A stretch of DNA of 19,746 nt, from contig JAQUUB010000082.1 in the NCBI GenBank assembly GCA_028694115.1, positions 1 through 19,746 of the forward strand. Reading direction: 5' to 3'. Below the pieces are notes generated by a model that searched no databases, was not told where the DNA came from, and saw only the letters and a program-made list of their open reading frames with translations. A program made the translations under genes and the position numbers. The DNA is from Lachnospiraceae bacterium. Lineage in GTDB: Bacteria; Bacillota_A; Clostridia; Lachnospirales; Lachnospiraceae. Of this stretch, positions 1 through 7,946 are shown piece by piece. Every line of letters begins with the position of its first letter. Position 1 is the stretch's first letter.

Positions 1-1
1 C

Positions 2-505
2 TTATTTATATCTTCTTTAACAGGAAATACTTTAAAAATCGCAAATGCTTTAGAAGAAAGACTTTTAGCCACTGGACATATTGTTACGAAACAAGACAGC
101 AACGAAATTCGCCAACCAAAAGTAATTGCAGATTTTTATATTCTTTGTTTTTGGACACGACGAGGTTCTCTGGATATGGATAGTTTTAAAATCTTAAAGC
201 AATTCAAAGATTCCCCTATTATTGCTGTCGGTACATGTGGACATTATCCTGATTCTGAATATGCCTATCGCACCAAAAGCTATATTAATGGAATCATTAA
301 CACATCCAACGCTTGTTTAGGAGTTTTCTTAAGTCAAGGTGCTGTTATGCTTGAAAGCACCAATCGTCGCAGAAAATTACCACCTAATCGTCCTCATTAT
401 CTTGATGACGAAGGATATGCAAGACATCTTGAATCTCAAAATCATCCAGATTTGGCTGATATCGAAAACGCTTTTCAGTTTGTTCTAACGCAGTTACCTT
501 TATAA
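2..505 (+). CDS. Flavodoxin-like protein, 5' end cut by window edge
   Basis: The frame is open from the first bases of the window to a TAA at 503-505, so the true start lies outside. The first visible residues, around ISSLTGNT, are the FMN phosphate-binding loop (T/S-x-T-G-N-T) found at the very N-terminus of flavodoxins, so only a few residues are missing. Later pieces (YILCFWTRRGSLD, then GTCGHYPDSEYA) match the FMN-contacting loops of the long flavodoxin-like family in anaerobic Firmicutes, including proteins that accompany flavin reductases. The role would be one-electron or two-electron transfer through bound FMN in the cytoplasm; the partner is not visible. It converges on the LysE-family gene with a 27-base gap and I see no terminator there. 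The family call is fairly sure, the specific role unknown. Confidence 0.75.
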   Translation, partial: LFISSLTGNTLKIANALEERLLATGHIVTKQDSNEIRQPKVIADFYILCFWTRRGSLDMDSFKILKQFKDSPIIAVGTCGHYPDSEYAYRTKSYINGIINTSNACLGVFLSQGAVMLESTNRRRKLPPNRPHYLDDEGYARHLESQNHPDLADIENAFQFVLTQLPL

Positions 506-532
506 ATTTTTCATCTTGTTACCATCCTTGTA

Positions 533-1123
533 TTATCGAATCAGCAATAGATTAAATGCACAAATCATTAATGAAACTGCTAAAATTACATTTATTGTTT
601 TCTGATGATTTTGGAACAGATTCTTTAATCTATCACCTGCAAATATCCATACAAGGTTCGTAACTGGACCGATAAACGGTAAGATACATGCAACCAGTAT
701 AAGATTCTGTAACGTTCCATTATATGGAAGTACATAAGCTCCTAATGTGGTAATACAAAAAACCATGATTTTGACATTAGTTAATTGTACTAATAATCCT
801 GAAACAAAATTGCAATTACTATTTCCATCTGTTTCCTTAACATCTGACTTAAGCATATGAACTGCCAGCCACATAATATATACAAATCCTATCAATGAAA
901 AAATCCATAACTTCTCATGCAAGGCAGTTCCAAACAGATAGGTAACAACCGCCGACAACAATGATACTATTCCATATCCAACAAATATTCCTTTCCATTG
1001 TTGTAATGCAGCTTCTTTTCCGTATCTTATACCAGCGGAAAAAGAGCAAAGATTTGCTGGTCCAGGTGTAATTCCGGAAATCAGACCATAGAATATAAAT
1101 GATGGTATCAATGCAATCGGCAT
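533..1123 (-). CDS. LysE/RhtB-family amino-acid exporter
   Basis: A 196-residue hydrophobic protein with about six membrane segments, the normal length for the family. The N-terminal stretch with GLISGITPGPANL is the LysE/RhtB signature (G-x-x-x-T-P-G-P), placed in the first helix. Family members export amino acids such as lysine, homoserine, threonine or sulfur-containing amino acids across the cytoplasmic membrane. It starts 10 bases after the stop of the MetE-like methyltransferase, so the two are almost certainly co-transcribed. That points to export of methionine, homocysteine or a related compound, but the substrate is inference. Its start overlaps no other gene and its 3' end faces the flavodoxin gene. 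Confidence 0.85.
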   Translation of the reverse strand: MPIALIPSFIFYGLISGITPGPANLCSFSAGIRYGKEAALQQWKGIFVGYGIVSLLSAVVTYLFGTALHEKLWIFSLIGFVYIMWLAVHMLKSDVKETDGNSNCNFVSGLLVQLTNVKIMVFCITTLGAYVLPYNGTLQNLILVACILPFIGPVTNLVWIFAGDRLKNLFQNHQKTINVILAVSLMICAFNLLLIR

Positions 1124-1133
1124 AATATAGCTC

Positions 1134-2255
1134 CTATTCTCCCCAGACTTCTTCTGAGATTTCTTTTACTAATGCAAGCTTCTTCCACTGTTCCTCGTCT
1201 GTCAGCTTATTGCCGATCTCACAGGATGCAAAACCACACTGAGGGCTTAGACAAAGTCTTCCTAATGGAACATACTTTGAAGCTTCTTTTATACGTTCAA
1301 TAATTCTATTTTTATCTTCCAAAATTGCTGACTTCGTTGTAATCAGACCAAGAACTACTTTTTTATCCTCTGATACATACTTTAATGGTTCAAAATCACC
1401 TGAACGCTCATCGTCAAATTCAAGATAATAGGCATTTACATTTTCTCTTCCAAAAAGATAAGGTGCTATTGGTGCATATCCGCCGCTTGATGCCCAGGTT
1501 GAATGATAATTGCCTCTACAAACATGAGTATTTATAACCAAATCGTCTGGCGCACCTTCTATTGCAAGATTATTTAATCTAAGATACTCTTCGGCTGTAT
1601 CTTCTAAAGATACCTCGCCATCCTGTCTGTTAGCCCAATACTTTGTATCACAGAACATTCCCCAGGTACAGTCGTCAAACTGAATATTCCTGCAACCTGC
1701 CTGATACAGCTCCTTAATAACTGTTCTATATGCGGCTGCGATATCCTGAATCAGTTGTTCCTGATCTGGATAATATTTTCTAGTCAACGCTCCATTATCA
1801 CCTCGGAACAGTTCTGCCAATAACTGTGCAGGTGCAGGAATTGTTTGTCTTGCAACTACTGTTTCATCTTCAAATGATTTCACATACTTAAAGTGCTCTA
1901 CAAACGGATGATTCTCACCACTGATTTTACCTGATACAACTGCAGAACCCTTTGTTGTTTCTTCTCCATGAAATAAGTATCCTTGTTCTAGCTCTACATG
2001 TTCAATTCCCTGCAATCCCCAGAAGAAATCCAGGTGCCAGTAGCTTCTTCTGAACTCACCATCCGTAATCACTGGTAAGCCAGCCTTCTTTTGTTTATGA
2101 ATGAGAATTTCAACTTCTTCATCTTCTATTTTTTTAAGCTGCTCACTTGTTATTTTTCCTGTTGCATAATCAGCTCTCGCTTCTTTGATTCTCTCTGGTC
2201 TTAAAAAGCTTCCTACAATATCAAATTTAAATGGTGCGTTCTTTTTATCTGCCAT
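1134..2255 (-). CDS. MetE-like (cobalamin-independent) methyltransferase, YxjG/YxjH type
   Basis: A 373-residue protein matching only the catalytic C-terminal half of cobalamin-independent methionine synthase, the architecture of Bacillus YxjG/YxjH. The likely zinc ligands are all present: His244 and Cys246 in THVCRGNYHS, Glu279 in YYLEFDDERSGDFEPL, and Cys340 in LCLSPQCGFAS. The N-terminal part has the DIVGSFLRP and DGEFRR motifs. The family transfers a methyl group to homocysteine or a similar thiol; the methyl donor for these short forms is not settled. RBS TGGAG sits about 8 bases before ATG. It is followed by a LysE-type exporter and preceded by a LysR gene on the same strand. I see no SAM riboswitch or T-box in the 130-base leader, so control probably runs through the LysR protein. 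Confidence 0.85.
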   Translation of the reverse strand: MADKKNAPFKFDIVGSFLRPERIKEARADYATGKITSEQLKKIEDEEVEILIHKQKKAGLPVITDGEFRRSYWHLDFFWGLQGIEHVELEQGYLFHGEETTKGSAVVSGKISGENHPFVEHFKYVKSFEDETVVARQTIPAPAQLLAELFRGDNGALTRKYYPDQEQLIQDIAAAYRTVIKELYQAGCRNIQFDDCTWGMFCDTKYWANRQDGEVSLEDTAEEYLRLNNLAIEGAPDDLVINTHVCRGNYHSTWASSGGYAPIAPYLFGRENVNAYYLEFDDERSGDFEPLKYVSEDKKVVLGLITTKSAILEDKNRIIERIKEASKYVPLGRLCLSPQCGFASCEIGNKLTDEEQWKKLALVKEISEEVWGE

Positions 2256-2340
2256 TATGATTCTCCAATCTTTGTCTATATTTTTGTTTTCAACGTTGTA
2301 AGCAAAGTATATTGCAGCAAAAAGATTTTGTATAATTCCT

Positions 2341-2382
2341 AAAAAAAATGTCCTGACATAGCCGGAGACTATATCAAGACAT
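2341..2382 (-). terminator. Rho-independent terminator after lysR
   Basis: Read on the minus strand, a 14-bp stem (arms 2348-2361 and 2369-2382, two G-U pairs) closes a short C/G-rich loop and is followed by eight T. It sits just after the lysR stop and separates lysR from the methyltransferase operon, which must therefore have its own promoter in 2256-2340. Confidence 0.85.
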
Positions 2383-2386
2383 CATA

Positions 2387-3304
2387 TTATAATTCGCTCT
2401 GTACACCTGTTGTATGTTTTTTCAGTAGTTCAAGGTATCTACTGGTTATGGCGGTTGTCGTCTCACCTTTTCTTTTAATATATCCAACCGTGATATGCTC
2501 ATCTACATCCAGTTTCCTTGCAACAATACTCTCTCCATTTAATTCTTCACTGATAATTCCGGTGCTGATGGTATATCCCTTCATTCCAATCAGAAGATTA
2601 AATAAGGTGGCTCTATCACTAACTCGAATAGCTTTTTTCGTACTTGTTGTACTAAGAATTTCCTCTGAGAAATAAAAAGAGTTATTTTCTCCCTGCTCAA
2701 AAGATAGACATGGATAATCCTTTAAATCTTCTAGCCCTATCATTTCCTTTTGCGCTAAAATATGTTCCTTATGTATAAACACATGAGGTTCTGCTTCAAA
2801 TAATGCATTAAATTCCAAATGATTATCTGCAAGATATTTCTTCAATATTTTTTTATTAAACTGGCTGAGATATATAATTCCTATCTGACTTCTTGCATTC
2901 TTCACATCTTCTATGATTTCATATGTTCTACATTCACGCAATGTCACATCATATTCCTCAAATGCACATTCTTCCAGCAAATCTACAAAAGCATTGACTA
3001 CAAAAGAATAGTGCTGAGCTGATATTTGAAAATGCTGTTTCTGGACAGTTCCATCCAGAAATGTATTCTCTAGTAAGGACATCTGCTCCACTACCTGTCT
3101 TGCATAACTTAAAAATCTCTTTCCATCATCTGTCAACGCAATTCCGCGATTCGTTCTATTAAATATAGAAAAACCAAGTTCATCTTCGATATCATGAACT
3201 GAGTTCGTGAGGCTTGGCTGTGTGATAAAAAGTTCTGTTGCTGCATCGCTTATCTTTCCTTTATCCGCGATAGTGACTATATATTTTAATTGTTGTATTG
3301 TCAT
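2387..3304 (-). CDS. LysR-family transcriptional regulator
   Basis: A 305-residue protein, typical family length. Residues 1-60 form the winged helix-turn-helix (MTIQQLKYIVTIADKGKI followed by AATELFITQPSLTNSV and the ELGFSIFNR wing); residues about 90-295 form the effector-binding domain. It lies upstream of the MetE-like gene and LysE exporter on the same strand but is separated from them by a strong terminator, and it is divergent from the ABC importer. LysR proteins usually control neighbours, so the methyltransferase-exporter pair is the best guess for its target, with a sulfur amino acid or its precursor as effector (inference). Its -10 TAGAAT lies at 3332-3337. Confidence 0.9.
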   Translation of the reverse strand: MTIQQLKYIVTIADKGKISDAATELFITQPSLTNSVHDIEDELGFSIFNRTNRGIALTDDGKRFLSYARQVVEQMSLLENTFLDGTVQKQHFQISAQHYSFVVNAFVDLLEECAFEEYDVTLRECRTYEIIEDVKNARSQIGIIYLSQFNKKILKKYLADNHLEFNALFEAEPHVFIHKEHILAQKEMIGLEDLKDYPCLSFEQGENNSFYFSEEILSTTSTKKAIRVSDRATLFNLLIGMKGYTISTGIISEELNGESIVARKLDVDEHITVGYIKRKGETTTAITSRYLELLKKHTTGVQSEL

Positions 3305-3331
3305 AAAATTTCACCTGAATTCTTTTCTTTT

Positions 3332-3340
3332 ATTCTATCA
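3332..3340 (-). promoter_or_regulatory. Candidate extended -10 of lysR
   Basis: On the minus strand the sequence reads TGATAGAAT, an extended -10 (TGn plus TAGAAT), 28 bases before the lysR ATG. The centre of the GTTGCA palindrome (3367.5) lies 30.5 bp upstream, so the same palindrome could act on both divergent promoters. Confidence 0.4.
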
Positions 3341-3358
3341 CAAGCTTTTATGAATTTC

Positions 3359-3376
3359 ATGTTGCACATGCAACGT
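3359..3376. promoter_or_regulatory. Crp/Fnr-like palindrome GTTGCA-CA-TGCAAC before ABC importer
   Basis: The 14 bases at 3361-3374 are a perfect 6+2+6 palindrome; the 18-base frame ATGTTGCA-N2-TGCAACAT has one mismatch. The reverse complement of the 14-mer occurs exactly at 12116-12129. The centre lies 29.5 bp upstream of the first base of TATATT at 3397-3402, which would put it at -41.5 from a start near 3409, the class II activator position. Confidence 0.6.
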
Positions 3377-3396
3377 TTTGCAAATTCAAATATATG

Positions 3397-3402
3397 TATA
3401 TT
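3397..3402 (+). promoter_or_regulatory. Candidate -10 (TATATT) of ABC importer operon
   Basis: TATATT matches five of six bases of the -10 consensus and has no good -35 at 17 bp, as expected for an activator-dependent promoter. Another AT-rich hexamer, TATATA at 3408-3413, is an alternative, so the transcription start could be near 3409 or near 3420. Confidence 0.4.
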
Positions 3403-3419
3403 TCAACTATATAAGAACG

Positions 3420-3435
3420 CGTGAGATACATCACG
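3420..3435. promoter_or_regulatory. Crp-like operator CGTGA-N6-TCACG in ABC importer leader
   Basis: CGTGAGATACATCACG is a perfect 5+6+5 palindrome resembling the Crp/HcpR-type half-site TGTGA. It agrees at 14 of 16 bases with the site at 9817-9832 before the FNT-asr operon. Here it lies downstream of the likely -10 and 22 bases before the lipoprotein start codon, a position that suits repression. It could also activate leftward transcription of lysR. Confidence 0.6.
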
Positions 3436-3457
3436 GATGAAAAGGAGAACAAATAAG

Positions 3458-4408
3458 ATGACAAAGAGACTATATACCCTATTATTGATGCTTTCATTAA
3501 CAGTTGTTGCAACAGGTTGTTCCGCCACAACACCTAGTTCTAAATCAAATATAGAAAGTACCGACGAGAAAAATACCGATTTGCAGGAATATACCGACTC
3601 TCTTGGAAATACTTTTTCAATTGAATCACCTGAGCATGTTGCAGTCCTTTCAGGTAGTCTAGCTGATGCTTGGGAACTTGCCGGAGGTTCACTTTGTGCT
3701 GCAACGTATGATTATTGGGATATCAATACCAATCCTAACGAAGATCTCATCTCTTTAGGTTCCCTAAAAGCTCCTAGTGTAGAGCTAATGGTACAATCTG
3801 ACATTGATTTTGCTATTCTTTCTGCTAACATTTCAGATCAGGTCGCACTGCAAAAAAATCTTCAAACCGCCGGTATCCCAACTGCATATTTCGATGTAGA
3901 AACCTTTGAAGACTATGCAGAAATGATGAAAGTATTCACGGATATTACAGGAAGATCTGATCTATATCAAACAAATGTTACAGGTATTCAAGATGCTATC
4001 AATATACAACTTCAAAAAGCAGATGGTTCAAATCCGTCCGTATTGTTATTGCGAAGCTATTCCTCTGGAATCAAGGCTAAAGGAAGTGACAGCATGGTAG
4101 GACAAATGCTAAAAGATTTGGGATGCAATAATATAGCGGATACTGATTCCTCACTTCTTGATAACCTCAGTATGGAAGCCATTGTTATGGCAGATCCTGA
4201 TTACATTTTTGTTACATGCATGGGAGAAGAAACAGCTGCCCTAGATACATTAGAAAATACATTTCAATCCAATGCTTCCTGGTCCTCATTAACTGCTGTA
4301 CAAAACAATCACTATTATGTGTTAGAAAAAGATTTATTCCAAAATAAACCCAATGAACGTTGGGCCGAAAGTTATGAAATATTAGCCAATTACTTATATG
4401 AGGAATAG
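3458..4408 (+). CDS. ABC importer substrate-binding lipoprotein (iron-complex family)
   Basis: I start this at ATG 3458 rather than the upstream in-frame ATG 3437, because AAGGAG at 3442-3447 is then correctly placed and the product begins with a clean lipoprotein signal: charged MTKR, a hydrophobic core, and lipobox VATGC with Cys21. The mature protein of about 295 residues has the class III binding-protein layout of siderophore, heme and cobalamin carriers (DSLGNTFSIESPEHVAVL, then LLLRSYSSGIKAKG, then AIVMADPDYIFVT). It would be anchored outside the membrane and deliver ligand to the FecCD permease encoded 3 bases downstream. The ligand cannot be read from sequence; iron chelate, heme or corrinoid are all possible. 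Confidence 0.88.
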   Translation: MTKRLYTLLLMLSLTVVATGCSATTPSSKSNIESTDEKNTDLQEYTDSLGNTFSIESPEHVAVLSGSLADAWELAGGSLCAATYDYWDINTNPNEDLISLGSLKAPSVELMVQSDIDFAILSANISDQVALQKNLQTAGIPTAYFDVETFEDYAEMMKVFTDITGRSDLYQTNVTGIQDAINIQLQKADGSNPSVLLLRSYSSGIKAKGSDSMVGQMLKDLGCNNIADTDSSLLDNLSMEAIVMADPDYIFVTCMGEETAALDTLENTFQSNASWSSLTAVQNNHYYVLEKDLFQNKPNERWAESYEILANYLYEE

Positions 4409-4411
4409 CTT

Positions 4412-5410
4412 ATGACATTAAATTATAATGATAGGAAAAAATTTTATAGAGCATTATTGCTACTTACTGCATTACTTACTATGACTTTGATTCTTAGTAT
4501 TTTATTAGGTGCTGTTTCTTTTTCAATATCTGATTTTACGAAAGTACTTGCAGAACCTGATTCCAAGCAAGCATACATTATAAAATCAATCCGATTGCCA
4601 AGAACTTTAGCCGCACTATTTGCCGGCATGGGGCTTGCAGTTTCCGGAGCCATTATTCAAACGGTATTTCAAAATCCATTAGCTAGTCCAAATATTATTG
4701 GAGTAAATGCTGGAGCAAGTTTCTTTGTGATTGTATGTGGAGCTTTTTTTCCGGCATCCATATATCTGCTTCCTATTTCTGCTTTTTGTGGAGCCTTCTT
4801 TACAGCAGTATTTATTTTTCTTCTTGGAAAAAAGACCGGCTTCTCGAAAACTTCCCTGGTACTAGCTGGACTTGCAATAAATAGTCTCTTTAATAGTGGT
4901 ACAGATTTTATCTGCAACTTAAATGATAACTTCATTATAAGTAATAAAGCATTTCGCATGGGAAGTCTCAGTAATGTGAATCAACAGGTACTTCTTGTTG
5001 CATCCATCGGAATTTTATTTGCGATACTTGCAATTCTCTTATTCAGTAATGAACTAGAAGTCATGTCATTAGGCTACGAAACAGCAACTGCTCTTGGATT
5101 ATCGGTCACAAAATACCGCGTTTTCTTCCTATTATTGGCTGCCATACTTGCAGGTTGTGCTATTTCTTTTGCAGGTCCAATCAGCTTTGTAGGATTAATT
5201 ATTCCACATATTGTGAAACTTCTACATATTCATAAGACCAGATGGTATCTCATTTTATCTGCACTAATGGGAGCACTTCTTGTGTCAATTTGCGATTTAT
5301 TAGCAAGACTGATCTTTCGCCCCCATGAAATACCTGTTGGAATCATACTATCGTTTATTGGTGTTCCATTTTTCCTTTGGCTCCTCATGAAAAGAAAGGA
5401 TAGAAAATAA
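4412..5410 (+). CDS. FecCD-family ABC importer permease
   Basis: A 332-residue multi-spanning membrane protein of the FecCD/BtuC type, normal length, about ten helices. Typical family blocks are present: IRLPRTLAALFAGMGLAVSG near residue 60, NPLASPNIIGVNAGASFF near 90-107, and the late stretch FAGPISFVGLIIPHIVKLL that couples to the ATPase. It would form the homodimeric channel of an importer for an iron complex, heme or cobalamin. It begins 3 bases after the lipoprotein stop and overlaps the ATPase start by one base (TAATG), so the three proteins are made from one transcript. Confidence 0.92.
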   Translation: MTLNYNDRKKFYRALLLLTALLTMTLILSILLGAVSFSISDFTKVLAEPDSKQAYIIKSIRLPRTLAALFAGMGLAVSGAIIQTVFQNPLASPNIIGVNAGASFFVIVCGAFFPASIYLLPISAFCGAFFTAVFIFLLGKKTGFSKTSLVLAGLAINSLFNSGTDFICNLNDNFIISNKAFRMGSLSNVNQQVLLVASIGILFAILAILLFSNELEVMSLGYETATALGLSVTKYRVFFLLLAAILAGCAISFAGPISFVGLIIPHIVKLLHIHKTRWYLILSALMGALLVSICDLLARLIFRPHEIPVGIILSFIGVPFFLWLLMKRKDRK

Positions 5411-6165
5411 TGTTTACTTTATCGAATTTCTCTTGCGGTTATCAGTCAAATATAATCATTCACAATATGAATGTCTCTTTTCCTGATTCCTCAATCACAT
5501 CCATTATTGGACCCAATGGGTGTGGAAAAAGCACATTGTTAAAATCTATGGTTGGTTTATGTTGTCAAAAAGAAGGAACAATTTTACTGAATGGGAAAGA
5601 ACTTCTTCCCACTCACAAAACTGTAGCAAAGCAAATTGCATATTTTGCCCAAAATCATAATGCTCCTTCACTTACAGTGGAGCAGTTGATACTTCACGGA
5701 CGTTTCCCATATTTAACCTATCCAAGACGTTATACCACGGATGATATTTCTATTTGCGATCATGTCATAGATGAATTAAATCTAAATACTTTAAGAAATA
5801 CTTGTGCAAACGAACTGTCAGGTGGCGAATTACAACGCGTTTTCTTTGCTATGACGTTAGTCAGTCAAGCTGAGGTATTCCTCTTTGATGAACCAAATTC
5901 ATTTCTTGATATAAAATATCAGTTAGAAATGCTTCAGAACATGAAAAAACTGCGAAACGATAATAAAACTATCGTCGCAGTTCTTCATGATATTAATTAT
6001 GCCATGCAGATATCCGATCAAATTATTGTTATGGATCATGGACAAATAATCGACTACGGAACACCTATTGAGATCTATAATAGAGGCTCTGTCGAAAAGG
6101 TATTTCATGTGAAATGTGAATTACTTACTGGGAATGACGGAAAATCACATTACATCATCTATTAA
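5410..6165 (+). CDS. ABC importer ATPase, FecE/BtuD type
   Basis: A 251-residue ATPase with every key motif: Walker A GPNGCGKST near residues 34-42, Q-loop in AYFAQNHN, signature LSGGELQRV near 136-144, Walker B VFLFDEP with catalytic Glu near 158-164, and the H-loop VAVLHDIN. It powers import through the FecCD permease encoded just upstream. Its ATG overlaps the permease stop by one base. Its stop codon overlaps the stop of convergent asrC, and there is no terminator in the overlap, so each transcript probably runs into the other gene. Confidence 0.92.
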   Translation: MFTLSNFSCGYQSNIIIHNMNVSFPDSSITSIIGPNGCGKSTLLKSMVGLCCQKEGTILLNGKELLPTHKTVAKQIAYFAQNHNAPSLTVEQLILHGRFPYLTYPRRYTTDDISICDHVIDELNLNTLRNTCANELSGGELQRVFFAMTLVSQAEVFLFDEPNSFLDIKYQLEMLQNMKKLRNDNKTIVAVLHDINYAMQISDQIIVMDHGQIIDYGTPIEIYNRGSVEKVFHVKCELLTGNDGKSHYIIY

Positions 6166-7124
6166 TACTTAATTCCGTTCCAATAAATTGGTGATGTAAT
6201 TTCCGCACATTCTGGAAGCGTTACATCCTTTAATGCCCTTTTTTTGAATTCTTCAAAGCCTGTTCGATCAACAATGTATCCGATATGCTCTTTTCCACCT
6301 GGGGCATTCGGATCTATGTATTCCTTTACATAGTCATAGGTATTCTGAACAATCTTTATGATGCTATCTTCATCAATCCACTTGATCCAATCCTGTCCCA
6401 TTCGTGGATTCTTCTTACCTGTTCTTCCAAAAATCGTCAGCTTATAATATTTCTTCTCACTTCTAGTCCATGCCATATTTGGACAGGCAAGTACACATTC
6501 TCCACAGCCAATACACTTCTTCTCATCTCTTTGTGGTCTGTAGTTAACCTTAGTCAATGCACCAACAGATTTCTTCGTACAAACCTTTACACATGCTCCA
6601 CAGCTGATACAGCGATCTGCTTCAAATTGTGGCTGTGTCATTCCAATAATACCAAAATCATGCATACGTACCTTTGCACAGTCATTCGAACAGCCTGTAA
6701 AACATACTTTAAAATGCAGATCATTTGGGAAAATCGCTTTTTCCATTTTTCTTGCAAATGCTGTCGTATCATAACATCCATATGGGCATATTGAATTACC
6801 AACACACGCCATAATATTTCTAGTTCCAGAGGCTGTATATCCATTCCCTGGTTCTTCCTGATTGATATTTAATCCTTCAATAATTGGCTGTAAAAGCTGA
6901 TTGACCTCGTCCATTTTCTCATAAGGAATACCAGGGATCTCGAAACCCTGTCGAATGGTCAGATGAACGGTTCCATTACCATAGGTATCTGCAATATTTT
7001 GAATATCTGCTAAATATTTCGCATCCATTCGTCCTCCTGGGACTCTGACACGGGAAGCTGCCAAGCCTCTTTCTTTCGTTACACGAAAGGCATTTTTTTT
7101 CAGTTTCTTTGTATTTACATCCAT
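6162..7124 (-). CDS. asrC: Anaerobic sulfite reductase subunit C
   Basis: A 320-residue siroheme protein. The nitrite/sulfite reductase fold carries the siroheme-[4Fe-4S] ligands C-x5-C at Cys107 and Cys113 and C-x3-C at Cys141 and Cys145. An inserted ferredoxin domain carries two further clusters: Cys172/175/178/182 and Cys204/207/210/214. AsrC is the catalytic subunit that reduces sulfite to sulfide with six electrons delivered by AsrA and AsrB in the cytoplasm. RBS GGAGGAGAAGG precedes the ATG. It is the last gene of the operon and shares stop-codon bases with the convergent ABC ATPase gene. Confidence 0.95.
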   Translation of the reverse strand: MDVNTKKLKKNAFRVTKERGLAASRVRVPGGRMDAKYLADIQNIADTYGNGTVHLTIRQGFEIPGIPYEKMDEVNQLLQPIIEGLNINQEEPGNGYTASGTRNIMACVGNSICPYGCYDTTAFARKMEKAIFPNDLHFKVCFTGCSNDCAKVRMHDFGIIGMTQPQFEADRCISCGACVKVCTKKSVGALTKVNYRPQRDEKKCIGCGECVLACPNMAWTRSEKKYYKLTIFGRTGKKNPRMGQDWIKWIDEDSIIKIVQNTYDYVKEYIDPNAPGGKEHIGYIVDRTGFEEFKKRALKDVTLPECAEITSPIYWNGIKY

Positions 7125-7136
7125 GACCTTCTCCTC

Positions 7137-7931
7137 CTAATCAATCAGATTTTTTCCTTCCACATAATTAAATACAGGACCATCTAAGCAGATATATTTA
7201 TCCCCCACCTTACAATGGCCACATTTTCCAAGTCCACAGCACATTTTTCGTTCCTGTGAAATCCAGATTTGTTCTTCTTTCAGGCCGCGCTCTATGAGTG
7301 CTTTTACTGAAAAACGCATCATTGCTGGTGGTCCTACAACAATTGCAACTGCATTCTCGATATTCTCAAATGAAAGGTCAGGAATGTAATTGGTTACTAA
7401 CCCAATTTTGTGTTCTTTCGTTTCTTCCCCTGCATCTAATGTTAGAATTACATTCATCGTATTTCGCCATTTAAGAAAATCATCTTTAAATAAAATATCA
7501 TTTACAGATTTAAATCCAGTGATGATTGTCTCTGATATACGTTCTTCTACATGGTCAGAGAAATAGGAAATAACACCTCTCACAGGGGAAACTCCTGTTC
7601 CACCTGCAACGATTACGATTTCTTTGCCTTTATAATTGTTTACATCAAATCCATTTCCATATGGACCTCTTAAGAACAAGCTGTCACCAACATATTTTTC
7701 AAAAACTTCGTTTGTCACTTTACCAACACGACGAATGGTAAGTTCTACATACCCTTCTCCAATTCCGCTAACAGATATTGGTGCTTCTCCATACTTTGGA
7801 ATCGACACTTCAAAAAACTGTCCTGGAAGCACTTCTCCCTCATATGCCATACGAAATGTATACTCTATTTCTGTATGCTTTGTCACCGATAAAATTTCAG
7901 ATAAAAATGGAATATATTCGTTTCTACTCAT
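7137..7931 (-). CDS. asrB: Anaerobic sulfite reductase subunit B
   Basis: I choose ATG 7931 because GAGGAG sits 8 bases upstream; an in-frame TTG two codons earlier is too close to that RBS. The 264-residue protein has a ferredoxin-NADP reductase-type FAD domain (RGPYGNGFDV), an NAD-binding domain (VIVAGGTGVSPVRG, then VGPPAMM), and a C-terminal [2Fe-2S] site of the dihydroorotate-dehydrogenase PyrK type, CGLGKCGHC plus a later Cys (Cys232, 237, 240, 248). It takes electrons from NAD(P)H and passes them to the iron-sulfur chain of AsrA and AsrC. The gene lies between asrA and asrC with short gaps. Confidence 0.94.
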   Translation of the reverse strand: MSRNEYIPFLSEILSVTKHTEIEYTFRMAYEGEVLPGQFFEVSIPKYGEAPISVSGIGEGYVELTIRRVGKVTNEVFEKYVGDSLFLRGPYGNGFDVNNYKGKEIVIVAGGTGVSPVRGVISYFSDHVEERISETIITGFKSVNDILFKDDFLKWRNTMNVILTLDAGEETKEHKIGLVTNYIPDLSFENIENAVAIVVGPPAMMRFSVKALIERGLKEEQIWISQERKMCCGLGKCGHCKVGDKYICLDGPVFNYVEGKNLID

Positions 7932-7946
7932 GGTCAACTCTCCTCT

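Noticed and set aside
2256..2340. SAM riboswitch or T-box before the MetE-like gene
   Set aside because: The leader is short, AT-rich and without the stems or conserved boxes of either. The only strong hairpin is the lysR terminator.
3437..3457. Upstream in-frame ATG for the lipoprotein gene
   Set aside because: It has no RBS, and the AAGGAG lies inside this extension. The downstream ATG 3458 gives a standard lipoprotein signal.
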